Part shown: positions 48,731-59,260 of the stretch, piece by piece
Numbering within the stretch: position 1 is the first letter of the stretch
Layout of the letters: each line of letters opens with the position of its first letter
Assembly (NCBI RefSeq): GCF_035594125.1
Contig: NW_026973704.1
Span: forward strand, 402,501-466,500
Origin: Scylla paramamosain
Taxonomy: Eukaryota; Arthropoda; Malacostraca; Decapoda; Portunidae
DNA: 64,000 nucleotides
Direction of reading: 5' to 3'
Position numbers and translations under genes: made by a program
The notes under the pieces: model-generated
What the model saw: the letters and a program-made list of their open reading frames with translations, nothing else
What the model was told of the DNA's origin: nothing
The model's database searches: none

Positions 48731-49522
48731 CCCACAATTGTAGGATACATGGAAGTGTACCTCACATGACTAGTGTGCATAAGAGTGCTGAGTAGGAAAA
48801 GATATAAATTGTGCTTAAAGTGTCACAAATTCATGTATTATATTAGTATATCACAGTACACTGAGACGCAACTTGTGTCTGAGATGTGGCGTCTGAAGAC
48901 TACAGAAAAAAAAAATTTTCATGTAATTCTTTTGTAATTAGTTGTCCAAAGCTCAAGTGTACATAAGTTTATTAAAAGCTCTCTGAAGGTGCATCAGTTT
49001 AGAAAAGAACTAGGAATGAAAAAAAAAAACTGACATTGAATAAATTATGAGAAAAATTAGGAACAAGAGAGAAGTAATGCAGGAGACAGAAGATGAGAAG
49101 GAGAATAAGAAAGAGGAGACAGAATAAAAGGAGAAGGAACAGCTCCTCTCCACCACCAGCCGACGATGTCATGAAAAGAAGAGCAACCATGTGCTACTGA
49201 AAAAAAAAAATGTAATTTGTGTACTTTGTTGGGGAACGTGCAGGTGCTTGGCAGTTGCAATGCGGTGCATGAATAGTTGAGGTGGAGGTGTGGATGTGTG
49301 AAGGCCGGTGCAGCAGCCTTGCCTGGCAGCAGTCAGTCAAGCAGTCCACTAACTGAGTCAGCATACTTTCCTTTCATGAACGCCATGCAACATTGACCCC
49401 TGGAACTTTTTTCCCCTCTCTAAACACAGCCCATCACAGGTTGAACTTTGCCTGGCGCCACAGGAGGTTTGGTCAGTCGTAGTACAAATGAATATAATGT
49501 ATTTATGGATATATCGGAGCCA

Positions 49523-49867
49523 ATTCAATGATGGTGGTGGTGCTTCTTCTTCTTCTTCTTCTTCTGATGGCGGTGGTGGTGCTTTTGCTGCTTTGATCTT
49601 CTTTTCCTCTGATGGCGGTGGTGGTGCTTTTTCTTTTTCCGATAGCACTGGTGGTAGTTATTCTGCTTTTTCTTGTTTTCTTCCTCTGATGGCGGTAATG
49701 ACGCTGCTTCTTCTTCCTCCTCTGATGGTGGTGCTTCTTGTTCTTGTTCTTGTTCTTGTTCTTGTTGTTCTGAAGATAATGCCGGTGGTGTTTGGAGCAG
49801 CCAGGGTCAGTTGCCAGAGGTGGTCAGACAGGCAGGGAGGTGCTGCACATCACCTCCCATGATCCCC
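49523..49867. repeat. TTC/GGTGGT-rich low-complexity repeat
   Basis: TCTGATGGCGGTGGTGGTGC recurs near 49563, 49608 and (changed) 49685, mixed with TTC/TTG runs. It leads into the 24-bp satellite. The Ser/Gly-rich open frame is attributed to the repeat. Confidence 0.6.
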
Positions 49868-51798
49868 AGGGTCAGTCAGGCTGGTGGTGCCAGGGTCAGT
49901 CAGGCTGGTGGTGCCAGGGTCAGTGAGGCTGGTGGTGCCAGGGTCAGTCAGGTTGGTGGTGCCAGGGTCAGTCAGTCAGGCTAGTGGTGCCAGGGTCAGT
50001 CAGGCTGGTGGTGCCAGGGTCAGTCAGTCAGGCTGGTGGTGCCAGGGTCAGTCAGGCTGGTGGTGCCAGGGTCAGTAAGGTTGGTGGTGCCAGGGTCAGT
50101 CAGGCTGGTGGTGCCAGGGTCAGTCAGGCTGGTGGTGCCAGGGTCAGTCAGGCTGGTGGTGCCAGGGTCAGTCAGTCAGGCTGGTGGTGCCAGGGTCAGT
50201 CAGTCAGGCTGGTGGTGCCAGGGTCAGTCAGGCTGGTGGTGCCAGGGTCAGTCAGGCTGGTGGTGCCAGGGTCAGTCAGGTTGGTGGTGCCAGGGTCAGT
50301 CAGGCTGGTGGTGCCAGGGTCAGTCAGGCGGGTGGTGCCAGGGTCAGTCAGGTTGGTGGTGCCAGGGTCAGTCAGTCAGGCTAGTGGTGCCAGGGTCAGT
50401 CAGGCTGGTGGTGCCAGGGTCAGTCAGTCAGGCTGGTGGTGCCAGGGTCAGTCAGGCTGGTGGTGCCAGGGTCAGTCAGGTTGGTGGTGCCAGGGTCAGT
50501 CAGTCAGGCTAGTGGTGCCAGGGTCAGTCAGGCTGGTGGTGCCAGGGTCAGTCAGTCAGGCTGGTGGTGCCAGGGTCAGTCAGGCTGGTGGTGCCAGGGT
50601 CAGTCAGGCTGGTGGTGCCAGGGTCAGTCAGGCTGGTGGTGCCAGGGTCAGTCAGGTTGGTGGTGCAAGGGTCAGTCAGTCAGGCTAGTGGTGCCAGGGT
50701 CAGTCAGGCTGGTGGTGCCAGGGTCAGTCAGTCAGGCTGGTGGTGCCAGGGTCAGTCAGGCTGGTGGTGCCAGGGTCAGTCAGATTGGTGGTGCCAGGGT
50801 CAGTCAGGCTGGTGGTGCCAGGGTCAGTCAGGCTGGTGGTGCCAGGGTCAGTCAGGCTGGTGGTGCCAGGGTCAGTCAGTCAGGCTGGTGGTGCCAGGGT
50901 CAGTCAGTCAGGCTGGTGGTGCCAGGGTCAGTCAGGCTGGTGGTGCCAGGGTCAGTCAGGCTGGTGGTGCCAGGGTCAGTCAGGTTGGTGGTGCCAGGGT
51001 CAGTCAGGCTGGTGGTGCCAGGGTCAGTCAGGCTGGTGGTGCCAGGGTCAGTCAGGTTGGTGGTGCCAGGGTCAGTCAGTCAGGCTAGTGGTGCCAGGGT
51101 CAGTCAGGCTGGTGGTGCCAGGGTCAGTCAGTCAGGCTGGTGGTGCCAGGGTCAGTCAGTCAGGCTGGTGGTGCCAGGGTCAGTCAGGTTGGTGGTGCCA
51201 GGGTCAGTCAGTCAGGCTAGTGGTGCCAGGGTCAGTCAGGCTGGTGGTGCCAGGGTCAGTCAGTCAGGCTGGTGGTGCCAGGGTCAGTCAGGCTGGTGGT
51301 GCCAGGGTCAGTCAGGTTGGTGGTGCCAGGGTCAGTCAGTCAGGCTAGTGGTGCCAGGGTCAGTCAGGCTGGTGGTGCCAGGGTCAGTCAGTCAGGCTGG
51401 TGGTGCCAGGGTCAGTCAGGCTGGTGGTGCCAGGGTCAGTCAGGCTGGTGGTGCCAGGGTCAGTCAGGCTGGTGGTGCCAGGGTCAGTCAGGCTGGTGGT
51501 GCCAGGGTCAGTCAGGCTGGTGGTGCCAGGGTCAGTCAGTCAGGCTGGTGGTGCCAGGGTCAGTCAGGCTGGTGGTGCCAGGGTCAGTCAGGCTGGTGGT
51601 GCCAGGGTCAGTCAGTCAGGCTGGTGGTGCCAGGGTCAGTCAGGCTGGTGGTGCCAGGGTCAGTCAGGCTGGTGGTGCCAGGGTCAGTCAGGCTGGTGGT
51701 GCCAGGGTCAGTCAGTCAGGCTGGTGGTGCCAGGGTCAGTCAGGCTGGTGGTGCCAGGGTCAGTCAGTCAGGCTGGTGGTGCCAGGGTCAGTCAGGCT
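49868..51798. repeat. 24/28-bp satellite, left part
   Basis: Unit GGCTGGTGGTGCCAGGGTCA plus GTCA (24 bp), with frequent 28-bp versions carrying a second CAGT. About 76 copies. A GGTTGG variant followed by a GGCTAGTGG variant recurs at 49981, 50381, 50509, 50684, 51084, 51217 and 51344, giving 400- and about 703-bp higher-order spacing. Frames of up to 480 codons (VVPGSVRL) are repeat translations. Confidence 0.96.
51794..51798. repeat. Target-site duplication AGGCT (left)
   Basis: AGGCT here and at 57916-57920 flank the whole retrotransposon block. Removing the block and one copy restores an unbroken satellite unit. Confidence 0.8.
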
Positions 51799-52412
51799 CT
51801 AGTGATCTAGGTGGAAGCCGCCAGGAATGTGAGAAGAGAAAACCGACAGGTAACCGTCAGCAGTTGCAAGTCCTTTAATCTCTTAACTCGCCAGAGATAG
51901 AGAAGAGAAAACCGACAGGTAACCGTCAGCAGTTGCAAGTCCTTTAATCTCTTAACTCTTTTTGTTCACCAGCTAAGGTTGTATTTATAGCCACTTGTTA
52001 GACTGGTTAAACTCTCTCTCCTGTATTTAACAAAAACATGAACATGTACACAAGAAATACTGAACATAAAAAATGATTTACATAAAGATATGAACAAAGA
52101 GAGTGAATGTGTGTGTGTATGTCTGTGTGAAGAAAGGAGTAATATGATGTATAGAAAAGACGTGTAACGTATGTGTCGAAAAGCGTGCACAGAATGTGTA
52201 TGTATAAAAAATGAGGAAGAAGAGATGAAAGACGAAAAATCTGTGCGGTAGAAAGAGAACGGGAGGCTGAAAACATATAAGAGAAAACGGAGTGCTTGGA
52301 GCGGTGACTTGTGTTTACATATTACTGGTTCTGAGAAGCGCGTAAGCTTTAGTGTACCCTGAATATGAGAGAAAATGGGATGTTTCTATGGCTGACTAGA
52401 TTATTTGCTACA
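51799..52412 (-). repeat. 3' LTR of the Ty3/gypsy element
   Basis: 614 bp. Appears identical by eye to 57126-57739. In element orientation it runs TGTAGC...CACTAG. It has a 69-bp internal tandem duplication (51831 onward and 51900 onward), a TATA box (TATAAATA on minus, 51982-51989) and an ATTAAA poly(A)-like signal. Confidence 0.92.
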
Positions 52413-55400
52413 TAACTTCCCCCGAGTGAGGAGGCACGACGAACGATACGTGCTGCTTAGCCGTGGCGCGTGGTGCTGAAGGCGTGGCCGGCGATGTCGG
52501 GTCGTGAGGTGCCGTCGGGGTGTGCAGGATGTAGGCGGGCTTGACTCGGTCTATGGCTATGACGTCAGAAGAGCCGTTTCTGTTGATGGTGATGTTTTTC
52601 CTCGTCCTGCGGAGGACCTCGAAGGGGCCTTCGTAGGGGCGCTGTAGTGGTTTACGGACAGCGTCAACCCTGACGAAGACGTGTGTGCAGTCTTCGAGGT
52701 CCTGGCTGACGAAGGTCTTGGCGGGGTGCGTGCGAGGTTGCACCGGCTGCAGGCTTCTCATCGACTCCTTAAGACTGCTGGCGAAGTCTTGGACGCTGCA
52801 GGGGCCGGCGTCGGGTGAGCTGGTAAGGAGCTCGCCAGGGAGTCGAAGAGTGGTGCCGTATACGAGCTCGGCAGAAGAGTGGTGAAGGTCCTGCTTGAGG
52901 GACGTCCGGATGCCGAGGAGGACGAGGGGTAAGGTGGCGTTCCACTTCTCGCGTTGGTCGCTGGAAGCCATCAGTGACGACTTCAGCTGGCGGTGGAAAC
53001 GTTCCACTGTAGCGTTGGCCTGAGGATGGTAGCTGGCAGTCCTGTACCGTCGAATGCCGAGTAGTGTCATCAGTTTGTTCCAGACACTGGACTCAAACTG
53101 GCCGCCGCGGTCAGAAGTGAGGCTGACAGGAACACCGAAGCGTGAGATCCACGTGCTGATAAAGGCACGTGCAACGGTGTCAGTGGAGATGTCAGTCAGT
53201 GGTGCAGCTTCTGGCCAGCGAGTGAAGCGGTCGACACAGGTGAGGATGTAGCGGTAGCCGTCGGAGTGAGGAAGAGGGCCAACAAGGTCGATATGGACGT
53301 GTTCGAAGCGTGTGGAGACTGGCGTGAAGGTGGCTGTAGGGGAGCGTGTGTGTCGCGTCACCTTGGAGGCCTGACAGGTGGTGCACCTACGTGTCCAGTC
53401 TCTCACGTCCTTGTTGATGGCGGTCCAGATGAATCGGGACGTCATCATGTGTTGTGAAGCTCTGATGCCAGGATGTGAGAGGTCGTGCAGCTGACGGAAG
53501 AGTGGATACCTGTGCCGTTGAGGCAGGTATGGTCTGACGGTGTTGGTCGAGACGTCAGCGTAGATGTGCACTTGAGTGCCTGGTAGCTGTACTCTCTTCA
53601 TCTGTAGTGCGGTGTTTTCCTTTAGTTGCTGCAGCTCGGCGTCGTCGGCCTGATCGGCAGCAATGGCGGCGTAATCGATGAGAGAGGTAGATGTGGCACA
53701 GATGTTGCGTGACAGGGCATCGGCTGGGGCGTTATCTTCACCTTTCACGTAACGGAGGTCCGTGGTGAACTGAGAGATGAAGTCTACGTGGCGCAGTTGA
53801 CGTGGTGAGTAGGATGACTTGTTCTTGATGAAGGTGCTCGTCAGCGGCTTGTGGTCAGTGTAGATATGAAACTGACGTCCTTCGACAAAGTACTGGAAGT
53901 GCTTCAATGCCTTGTAGATGGCGAGGAGCTCTCTGTCGAAGGCGCTGTACTTCTTCTCAGCAGTGTTGAGTTTCTTGGAGAAGAAGGCGACGGGTTTCCA
54001 GGCACCGTCGATGTGTTGCTGTAGCACTGCTCCAACTCCGGTGTCTGAGGCGTCCGTGGCGATGGAAGTAGGGGCGTCTGGGGCAGGGAAACTGAGCGCT
54101 GTGGATGTGAGCGCCTTCCGGGCAGCGAGGAAAGCGTCCTCAGCTGCGGGCGTCCAGGCAAGGGTGACGGACTGGCCTCGTTTGGCTGGCTTCACTAAGG
54201 CGTAGAGAGGCTGGAGGAGGAGCGCGCATCGGGGAATGAACCTGTGGTAATAGTTCAGCATCCCGAGGAACTGCTTCAACTGGCGCTGAGTTGTGGGCTT
54301 CGGGAAATTCTGGATGGCAGTACAGCGACTTGCAGTTGGGGTGAAGCCTGAGGAGGACACAGTGTGGCTGAGGAAGTCGACTGAAGGCACGCCGAACACG
54401 GACTTGTCGGCGTTGACCTGGATGCCGTAGTCCTTCAGACGAGTGAAGACTTGCTCGAGGTGTTGGCGATGAGCAGCGTCGTCTGGGCTGGCAACAAGAA
54501 TGTCATCGACGTAAGTGAAGCAGAACTGCAGTCCTCGCAAAACTTCGTCCATGAAGCGCTGGAATGTTTGAGCAGCGTTCTTGAGACCGAAGGGCATCCT
54601 AGTGTATTCATATAGTCCGAAGGGCGTGATTATGGCCGTCTTCGGGATGTCCTCGGGGTTGATGGGGATCTGATGGAAGGCCTTTACGAGGTCGATCCTG
54701 GAGAAAATTGTAGAGCCGTGCAGTTGTGAGGAAAACTCCTGAATGTTAGGCACTGGATACCTGTCCATCTCGGTGCGGGAGTTTAGGGCTCTGTAGTCCC
54801 CGCAAGGGCGTATGTCACCGTTTTTCTTGGGGACGACGTGAAGCGCAGACGACCAGTTGCTGGAGCTTGGGCGGATGATGCCTTGCTGCATCAGAGACTC
54901 AAACTCGGCCCTGACCTGTTTGTAGCGTTCTGGTGCTAAGCGACGAGCCTTGGCGAAAACAGGTGGTCCGGTGGTCTCTATGTAGTGCAGGACGTGATGT
55001 TTCACTGGTTGCGTGGCTGAGTATGGCTGTGTTAGTGTTGGGAAACCCTTGAGGATGGCGGCGAAGGGGTTATCTCGGCAGACTGCGGAGATTCCGGTGC
55101 TCTCGCCAGGTGCCGTTCGGCCACGGGTCCGCAGGGAAGTGAGACGATCCAGCAGCGTGCCGTGCTTCAAGTCGACTAGGAGGTCGTGGTGGCGTAGGAA
55201 ATCGGCGCCTAGGATGGGTTGGGTCACAGCTGCCACGTAAAAGGTCCAGTCGAAGGAGCGGCGGAGGTTGAGTTCGAGGTGTAGTGTCTGCCGCGCGTAC
55301 ACAGGAATTTTCGAGGCGTTGGCTGCATAGAGGTGCGTGGTTACAGGCAACCTCTTCTGGCTGTCTGTGGCAGGCAGGACACTGACCTCAGCGCCGGTGT

Positions 55401-55539
55401 CGACGAGGAACTTAATTCCGGTGCGTCGGTCGTAGACGTGAAGTAGCTGTGACTTGGGCTGGCGGATCGTACGCGCCGTGAACGTCCGCCCGTTTAGTTT
55501 GACGCCGGGGTGGTGTTGTAAGTGCAGGGTTGGGTGCAC
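52408..55539 (-). CDS. pol: Ty3/gypsy Pol polyprotein (PR-RT-RH-IN)
   Basis: An uninterrupted frame of 1043 codons. Aspartic protease has [10 protein letters not shown] (Asp 47). Reverse transcriptase has [36 protein letters not shown] and the catalytic YVDD (343-346). RNase H has Asp 496, Glu 537, Asp 562 and Asp 607. Integrase has an H-x3-H/C-x2-C zinc finger (685, 689, 719, 722), DDE residues Asp 751, Asp 810 and Glu 846 (35-residue D-E spacing), and a GPF module at 971-973. No ATG opens it: a stop codon lies directly before the GTG at 55539. Pol must therefore be reached by a -1 shift from gag in the 46-nt overlap. The reading frame runs through the polypurine tract and its TAG lies inside the first bases of the 3' LTR. 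Confidence 0.93.
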   Translation of the reverse strand: MHPTLHLQHHPGVKLNGRTFTARTIRQPKSQLLHVYDRRTGIKFLVDTGAEVSVLPATDSQKRLPVTTHLYAANASKIPVYARQTLHLELNLRRSFDWTFYVAAVTQPILGADFLRHHDLLVDLKHGTLLDRLTSLRTRGRTAPGESTGISAVCRDNPFAAILKGFPTLTQPYSATQPVKHHVLHYIETTGPPVFAKARRLAPERYKQVRAEFESLMQQGIIRPSSSNWSSALHVVPKKNGDIRPCGDYRALNSRTEMDRYPVPNIQEFSSQLHGSTIFSRIDLVKAFHQIPINPEDIPKTAIITPFGLYEYTRMPFGLKNAAQTFQRFMDEVLRGLQFCFTYVDDILVASPDDAAHRQHLEQVFTRLKDYGIQVNADKSVFGVPSVDFLSHTVSSSGFTPTASRCTAIQNFPKPTTQRQLKQFLGMLNYYHRFIPRCALLLQPLYALVKPAKRGQSVTLAWTPAAEDAFLAARKALTSTALSFPAPDAPTSIATDASDTGVGAVLQQHIDGAWKPVAFFSKKLNTAEKKYSAFDRELLAIYKALKHFQYFVEGRQFHIYTDHKPLTSTFIKNKSSYSPRQLRHVDFISQFTTDLRYVKGEDNAPADALSRNICATSTSLIDYAAIAADQADDAELQQLKENTALQMKRVQLPGTQVHIYADVSTNTVRPYLPQRHRYPLFRQLHDLSHPGIRASQHMMTSRFIWTAINKDVRDWTRRCTTCQASKVTRHTRSPTATFTPVSTRFEHVHIDLVGPLPHSDGYRYILTCVDRFTRWPEAAPLTDISTDTVARAFISTWISRFGVPVSLTSDRGGQFESSVWNKLMTLLGIRRYRTASYHPQANATVERFHRQLKSSLMASSDQREKWNATLPLVLLGIRTSLKQDLHHSSAELVYGTTLRLPGELLTSSPDAGPCSVQDFASSLKESMRSLQPVQPRTHPAKTFVSQDLEDCTHVFVRVDAVRKPLQRPYEGPFEVLRRTRKNITINRNGSSDVIAIDRVKPAYILHTPTAPHDPTSPATPSAPRATAKQHVSFVVPPHSGEVM
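52413..52426 (-). promoter_or_regulatory. Polypurine tract
   Basis: On the minus strand CTCGGGGGAAG is followed by TTA and the LTR start TGTAGC. This is the expected plus-strand primer site. It also codes for the last residues of Pol. Confidence 0.75.
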
Positions 55540-56084
55540 TTAATGGCCTCGCTACCGAACCTGCTGTGGTAGTAGCAGACGCCCGGGGTGCGTGTAGTGC
55601 TACGCGACCGAGAGCGGTAGCGAGGGCGTCGAGGTGACGGTGGGCGGCGACGCTGGCGGGTATTTAGTTGTTCCTGCATCGCGCTGACCTGCAGGGCCAG
55701 CTGCGACACAATGTGGGTGAGTTGCTGGACGTCTGCTGTGTTAGTGACAGTGGCGACTGAAGACGGTGGCGTTGCCGACGGAACTGTCGACATATAGTCG
55801 TCAGCCAGCTGCGCGAGGTCTGGCGCAAGGCGTTTGAGGACGGCTTGCCTGAGGTCGTCGTAGGGATTGTCCGAAGAGGGGGCTTTCGCGATGGCGTCAG
55901 AGACTTGCAAGAGGACCTCGGGTGGCAGGAGAGTGCAGGCGTGAGTGAACTGTTTCAAGGCCTCAGTGATGTTGTTTGCCTTGAAGTTCAGCTCCAAGAT
56001 GGTAAACCACATGTTGGGGTCGTGGCTGTTGAAGGCTGGAGCCCTGAAGGGGGGAGCTGGGGAGGCGGTGTCCGGTGGAGCCAT
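55494..56084 (-). CDS. gag: Ty3/gypsy Gag
   Basis: Start chosen at ATG 56084 ([20 protein letters not shown]). The frame is open upstream to a GTG at 56234, but that segment lacks an ATG. The product is 196 residues. The capsid-like part [20 protein letters not shown] through [14 protein letters not shown] and [12 protein letters not shown] is typical of arthropod CsRn1/Kabuki-type Gag. A basic Arg/Ser-rich region follows. The single zinc motif has Cys 170, His 173, Cys 183 and Cys 187, a CHCC order. Gag stops at 55494, 46 nt inside pol. No textbook slippery heptamer is seen in the overlap. Confidence 0.85.
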   Translation of the reverse strand: MAPPDTASPAPPFRAPAFNSHDPNMWFTILELNFKANNITEALKQFTHACTLLPPEVLLQVSDAIAKAPSSDNPYDDLRQAVLKRLAPDLAQLADDYMSTVPSATPPSSVATVTNTADVQQLTHIVSQLALQVSAMQEQLNTRQRRRPPSPRRPRYRSRSRSTTRTPGVCYYHSRFGSEAIKCTQPCTYNTTPASN

Positions 56085-56234
56085 GGCCGTTTCTTGTTGC
56101 TGGCGTGCGATGGGGCCTGGTGGCTTGTTATGTGAGTCGTGGAGCAGGGTGTAGTGACGCCTGTCGGCGAGGCGCGGGCTCCTCCGGCGCCAGGTGCCAG
56201 CGAGAGGTGGCAAGGGACGCCTGCTGGGCGCCAC

Positions 56235-57102
56235 TGTGCAGTGCTGAGGGTGTGACAGCGATGGTCCTAGGCACGTACTTTACCACACTCGCACTTACGG
56301 CTTGGAACGCACTGCCGTGAACGAAGTGTGTAGTCTGTGTGTGTGTGTGTGTATGTGTAGGTGTTGGTGTCTGGCACACGGGGGTTGGTACGCGCTGATG
56401 CACACTAGGGAGTTTTCTAGGGGCAGGGGTTAACACACACAGGGGGAGGGTGGACGACGGGGGAGAGGGGAGGGACGGTCGGGAGCACTAACACTTTGGT
56501 GGGGGAACGTTGCAGGGAACGCCGCCCTGTTGTCGAGCGGAAGACGGGAGTACCGGTGCAGGGGGCGCCGCCCTGTTGTAGAGAAGCGAAATCAGGGCCA
56601 GTGGGGTCACGGCCGGGTGGCGGTGACCGTGCGTGGTGAGCCGGAGAGGTGTTGCTGCTGCTGTGGTGGTGATGGAGGCTGGGCAGCAGGTGTGGCAGGG
56701 GTGGCAGGTGACCAGGCAGCAGGTGGAGTTGGCGCGGTGGGTCACGGCAGCAGGAGAGGGAGTGACCTGGTGGCGGTGGTGAGGCGGCAGGTGAGCGTGG
56801 CCTCAGTGGCCTGGGTGGCTGGCAAGGCGTGGTGAGTCACAGCTGCGAGAGAGGGTGGCTGGTGACTGGCGAGGCAGCGGCGGTGACCACGGTTGCTGGG
56901 CTGGGTGACGGTGTGTGTGTGTCACGTGGCGGCTGGCCGGGCTGGGTGGCGTCGGTGGGTCACGGCTGGGCCAGGCTGGGTGGCGGTTTGGCCGTGGTGG
57001 TCCGTGTCAGGCGGGGGCTGACCTGGGCGAGGTACCTATAGCTGTGGCGACGCTATAGTGCTAAAGAACCTGGGACACAGCATTGGTGGAGCTGGCCACT
57101 AC
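56235..57102. other. Retrotransposon leader region
   Basis: About 870 bp of GC-rich, GGTGG-rich sequence between the PBS and gag. No ORF of recognisable type on either strand. It is unusually long for an element of this size and could hold packaging signals or captured satellite-like DNA. Confidence 0.6.
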
Positions 57103-57104
57103 GG

Positions 57105-57122
57105 TCTAACTCCGAGTCACCA
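57105..57122 (-). promoter_or_regulatory. Primer binding site of the inner copy
   Basis: The minus strand after the LTR reads AAA then TGGTGACTCGGAGTTAGACC. The TGG start and three-base spacing are as expected. Compared with the outer site it has lost a C and changed one base, so its match to tRNA-Trp is reduced. Confidence 0.6.
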
Positions 57123-57125
57123 TTT

Positions 57126-57739
57126 CTAGTGATCTAGGTGGAAGCCGCCAGGAATGTGAGAAGAGAAAACCGACAGGTAACCGTCAGCAGTTGCAAGTCC
57201 TTTAATCTCTTAACTCGCCAGAGATAGAGAAGAGAAAACCGACAGGTAACCGTCAGCAGTTGCAAGTCCTTTAATCTCTTAACTCTTTTTGTTCACCAGC
57301 TAAGGTTGTATTTATAGCCACTTGTTAGACTGGTTAAACTCTCTCTCCTGTATTTAACAAAAACATGAACATGTACACAAGAAATACTGAACATAAAAAA
57401 TGATTTACATAAAGATATGAACAAAGAGAGTGAATGTGTGTGTGTATGTCTGTGTGAAGAAAGGAGTAATATGATGTATAGAAAAGACGTGTAACGTATG
57501 TGTCGAAAAGCGTGCACAGAATGTGTATGTATAAAAAATGAGGAAGAAGAGATGAAAGACGAAAAATCTGTGCGGTAGAAAGAGAACGGGAGGCTGAAAA
57601 CATATAAGAGAAAACGGAGTGCTTGGAGCGGTGACTTGTGTTTACATATTACTGGTTCTGAGAAGCGCGTAAGCTTTAGTGTACCCTGAATATGAGAGAA
57701 AATGGGATGTTTCTATGGCTGACTAGATTATTTGCTACA
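57126..57739 (-). repeat. 5' LTR (full-length, inner) of the Ty3/gypsy element
   Basis: 614 bp, at a constant offset of 5327 from the 3' LTR with no length change. The TATA box and poly(A)-like signal are repeated here. Confidence 0.92.
57309..57316 (-). promoter_or_regulatory. TATA box of the 5' LTR
   Basis: Minus strand GGCTATAAATACAACC. Transcription would start about 30 bp downstream (near 57280) and read gag-pol. An ATTAAA at about 57262 lies in the following R-like region. Confidence 0.55.
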
Positions 57740-57743
57740 TAAC

Positions 57744-57762
57744 GGTCACTCCGGGGTCACCA
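57744..57762 (-). promoter_or_regulatory. Outer primer-binding-site remnant
   Basis: On the minus strand TGGTGACCCCGGAGTGACC, three bases after the third LTR. The first 11 bases complement the 3' end of arthropod tRNA-Trp (CGGGGTCA-CCA, from memory). Only 26 bp in total separate the two LTRs here. Confidence 0.65.
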
Positions 57763-57765
57763 TTT

Positions 57766-57915
57766 CTAGTGATCTAGGTGGAAGCCGCCAGGAATGTGAG
57801 AAGAGAAAACCGACAGGTAACCGTCAGCAGTTGCAAGTCCTTTAATCTCTTAACTCGCCAGAGATAGAGAAGAGAAAATGGGATGTTTCTATGGCTGACT
57901 AGATTATTTGCTACA
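57766..57915 (-). repeat. Third LTR, internally deleted (150 of 614 bp)
   Basis: Both ends of the LTR are present. The middle 464 bp are missing between two GAGAAAA copies, as in a microhomology deletion. It carries the outer end at the AGGCT target duplication. Confidence 0.88.
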
Positions 57916-57920
57916 AGGCT
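57916..57920. repeat. Target-site duplication AGGCT (right)
   Basis: Partner of 51794-51798. Confidence 0.8.
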
Positions 57921-58770
57921 GGTGGTGCCAGGGTCAGTCAGTCAGGCTAGTGGTGCCAGGGTCAGTCAGGCTGGTGGTGCCAGGGTCAGTCAGTCAGGCT
58001 GGTGGTGCCAGGGTCAGTCAGGCTGGTGGTGCCAGGGTCAGTCAGGCTGGTGGTGCCAGGGTCAGTCAGGCTGGTGGTGCCAGGGTCAGTCAGTCAGGCT
58101 GGTGGTGCCAGGGTCAGTCAGGCTGGTGGTGCCAGGGTCAGTCAGGCTGGTGGTGCCAGGGTCAGTCAGGCTGGTGGTGCCAGGGTCAGTCAGGCTGGTG
58201 GTGCCAGGGTCAGTCAGTCAGGCTGGTGGTGCCAGGATCAGTCAGGCTGGTGGTGCCAGGGTCAGTCAGGCTGGTGGTGCCTGGGTCAGTCAGGCTGGTG
58301 GTGCCAGGGTCAGTCAGGCTGGTGGTGCCAGGGTCAGTCAGTCAGGCTGGTGGTGCCAGGGTCAGTCAGGCTGGTGGTGCCAGGGTCAGTCAGGCTGGTG
58401 GTGCCAGGGTCAGTCAGGCTGGTGGTGCCAGGGTCAGTCAGTCAGGCTGGTGGTGCCAGGGTCAGTCAGGCTGGTGGTGCCAGGGTCAGTCAGGCTGGTG
58501 GTGCCAGGGTCAGTCAGGCTGGTGGTGCCAGGGTCAGTCAGGCTGGTGGTGCCAGGCTCAGTCAGGCTGGTGGTGCCAGGGTCAGTCAGTCAGGCTGGTG
58601 GTGCCTGGGTCAGTCAGTCAGGCTGGTGGTGCCAGGGTCAGTCAGGCTGGTGGTGCCAGGGTCAGTCAGGCTGGTGGTGCCAGGGTCAGTCAGGCTGGTG
58701 GTGCCAGGGTCAGTCAGGCTGGTGGTGCCAGGGTCAGTCAGGCTGGTGGTGCCAGGGTCAGTCAAGTTGG
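57916..58770. repeat. 24/28-bp satellite, right part
   Basis: Continues the array interrupted at 51798, with the same 24- and 28-bp units (about 34 copies). Ends at AAGTTGGTAGTCCGC near 58770. Confidence 0.96.
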
Positions 58771-58917
58771 TAGTCCGCACCTTTTTATTTTTTTGTGTAT
58801 TTCTTTTATTGGTTTTATTTATTTATTTATTTATTTTATTCATTTTATTTATTTATTTATTTATTTATTTTACCTGGTAGTCCGTAGACTTGTCAGGGTT
58901 AGGTGGGGAGAGAAGGG

Positions 58918-59145
58918 AAGTGCTGTGCACTCACCTCCTTGCTCTCCCCGGGGGTGGTAAGGAGGTGCTGTGCACTCACCTGCCTTCCTTGCTGCTGTGC
59001 ACTCACCTGCCTTCCTTGCTGCTGTGCACTCACCTGCCTTCCCTGCTGCTGTGCACTCACCTGCCTTCCTTGCTGCTGTGCACTCACCTGCCTTCCCTGC
59101 TGCTGTGCACTCACCTGCCTTCCTTGCTGCTGTGCACTCACCTGC
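58918..59145. repeat. 27-bp minisatellite
   Basis: GCTGTGCACTCACCTGCCTT plus CCTTGCT, about seven to eight units. The period is nine codons, so all frames stay open by chance. Confidence 0.92.
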
Positions 59146-59189
59146 TTTGGGGAGGATAGGGAGGTGCTGCGCACTCGCATCCCCTCCTC

Positions 59190-59260
59190 CTTCCAAGCTT
59201 CAGTGGCCGTGCAAGCTTCAGTGGTCGTACAATCTTCAGTGGCCGTTACAAGCTTCAGTG
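59190..59260. repeat. Short tandem repeat leading into tRNA-His
   Basis: CAAGCTTCAGTGGCCGT recurs four times with small changes (about 59195, 59212, 59229 and 59249). The last unit's GCCGTG is the first six bases of the tRNA. Confidence 0.7.

Larger units (their letters stand above)
51799..57915 (-). mobile_element. Ty3/gypsy LTR retrotransposon, CsRn1-like, inserted in satellite
   Basis: Order in element orientation: internally deleted LTR (57915-57766), tRNA-Trp-like PBS, full LTR (57739-57126), second PBS-like site, long leader, gag, pol, polypurine tract, LTR (52412-51799). A 5-bp duplication AGGCT lies on both sides. Gag ends in a C-x2-H-x9-C-x3-C motif and the PBS begins TGGTGACCCCG. 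Both are traits described for the CsRn1 clade, whose Gag has a CHCC box and whose primer is tRNA-Trp. The LTRs look identical and both ORFs are open, so the insertion is recent. Confidence 0.9.

Noticed and set aside
49984..51878. Long plus-strand open frames (up to 480 codons, VVPGSVRL/ARVSQAGG repeats)
   Set aside because: All three frames are open across the 24/28-bp satellite and the 28-bp units shift frame repeatedly. There is no start context, signal or domain.
52685..56320. Several plus-strand frames of 60-100 codons opposite Pol and Gag
   Set aside because: Shadows of the GC-rich minus-strand retrotransposon genes.
57883..58960. Frames of 290-350 codons at the right-hand satellite
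   Set aside because: Same satellite translation as on the left, ending in simple AT-rich sequence.
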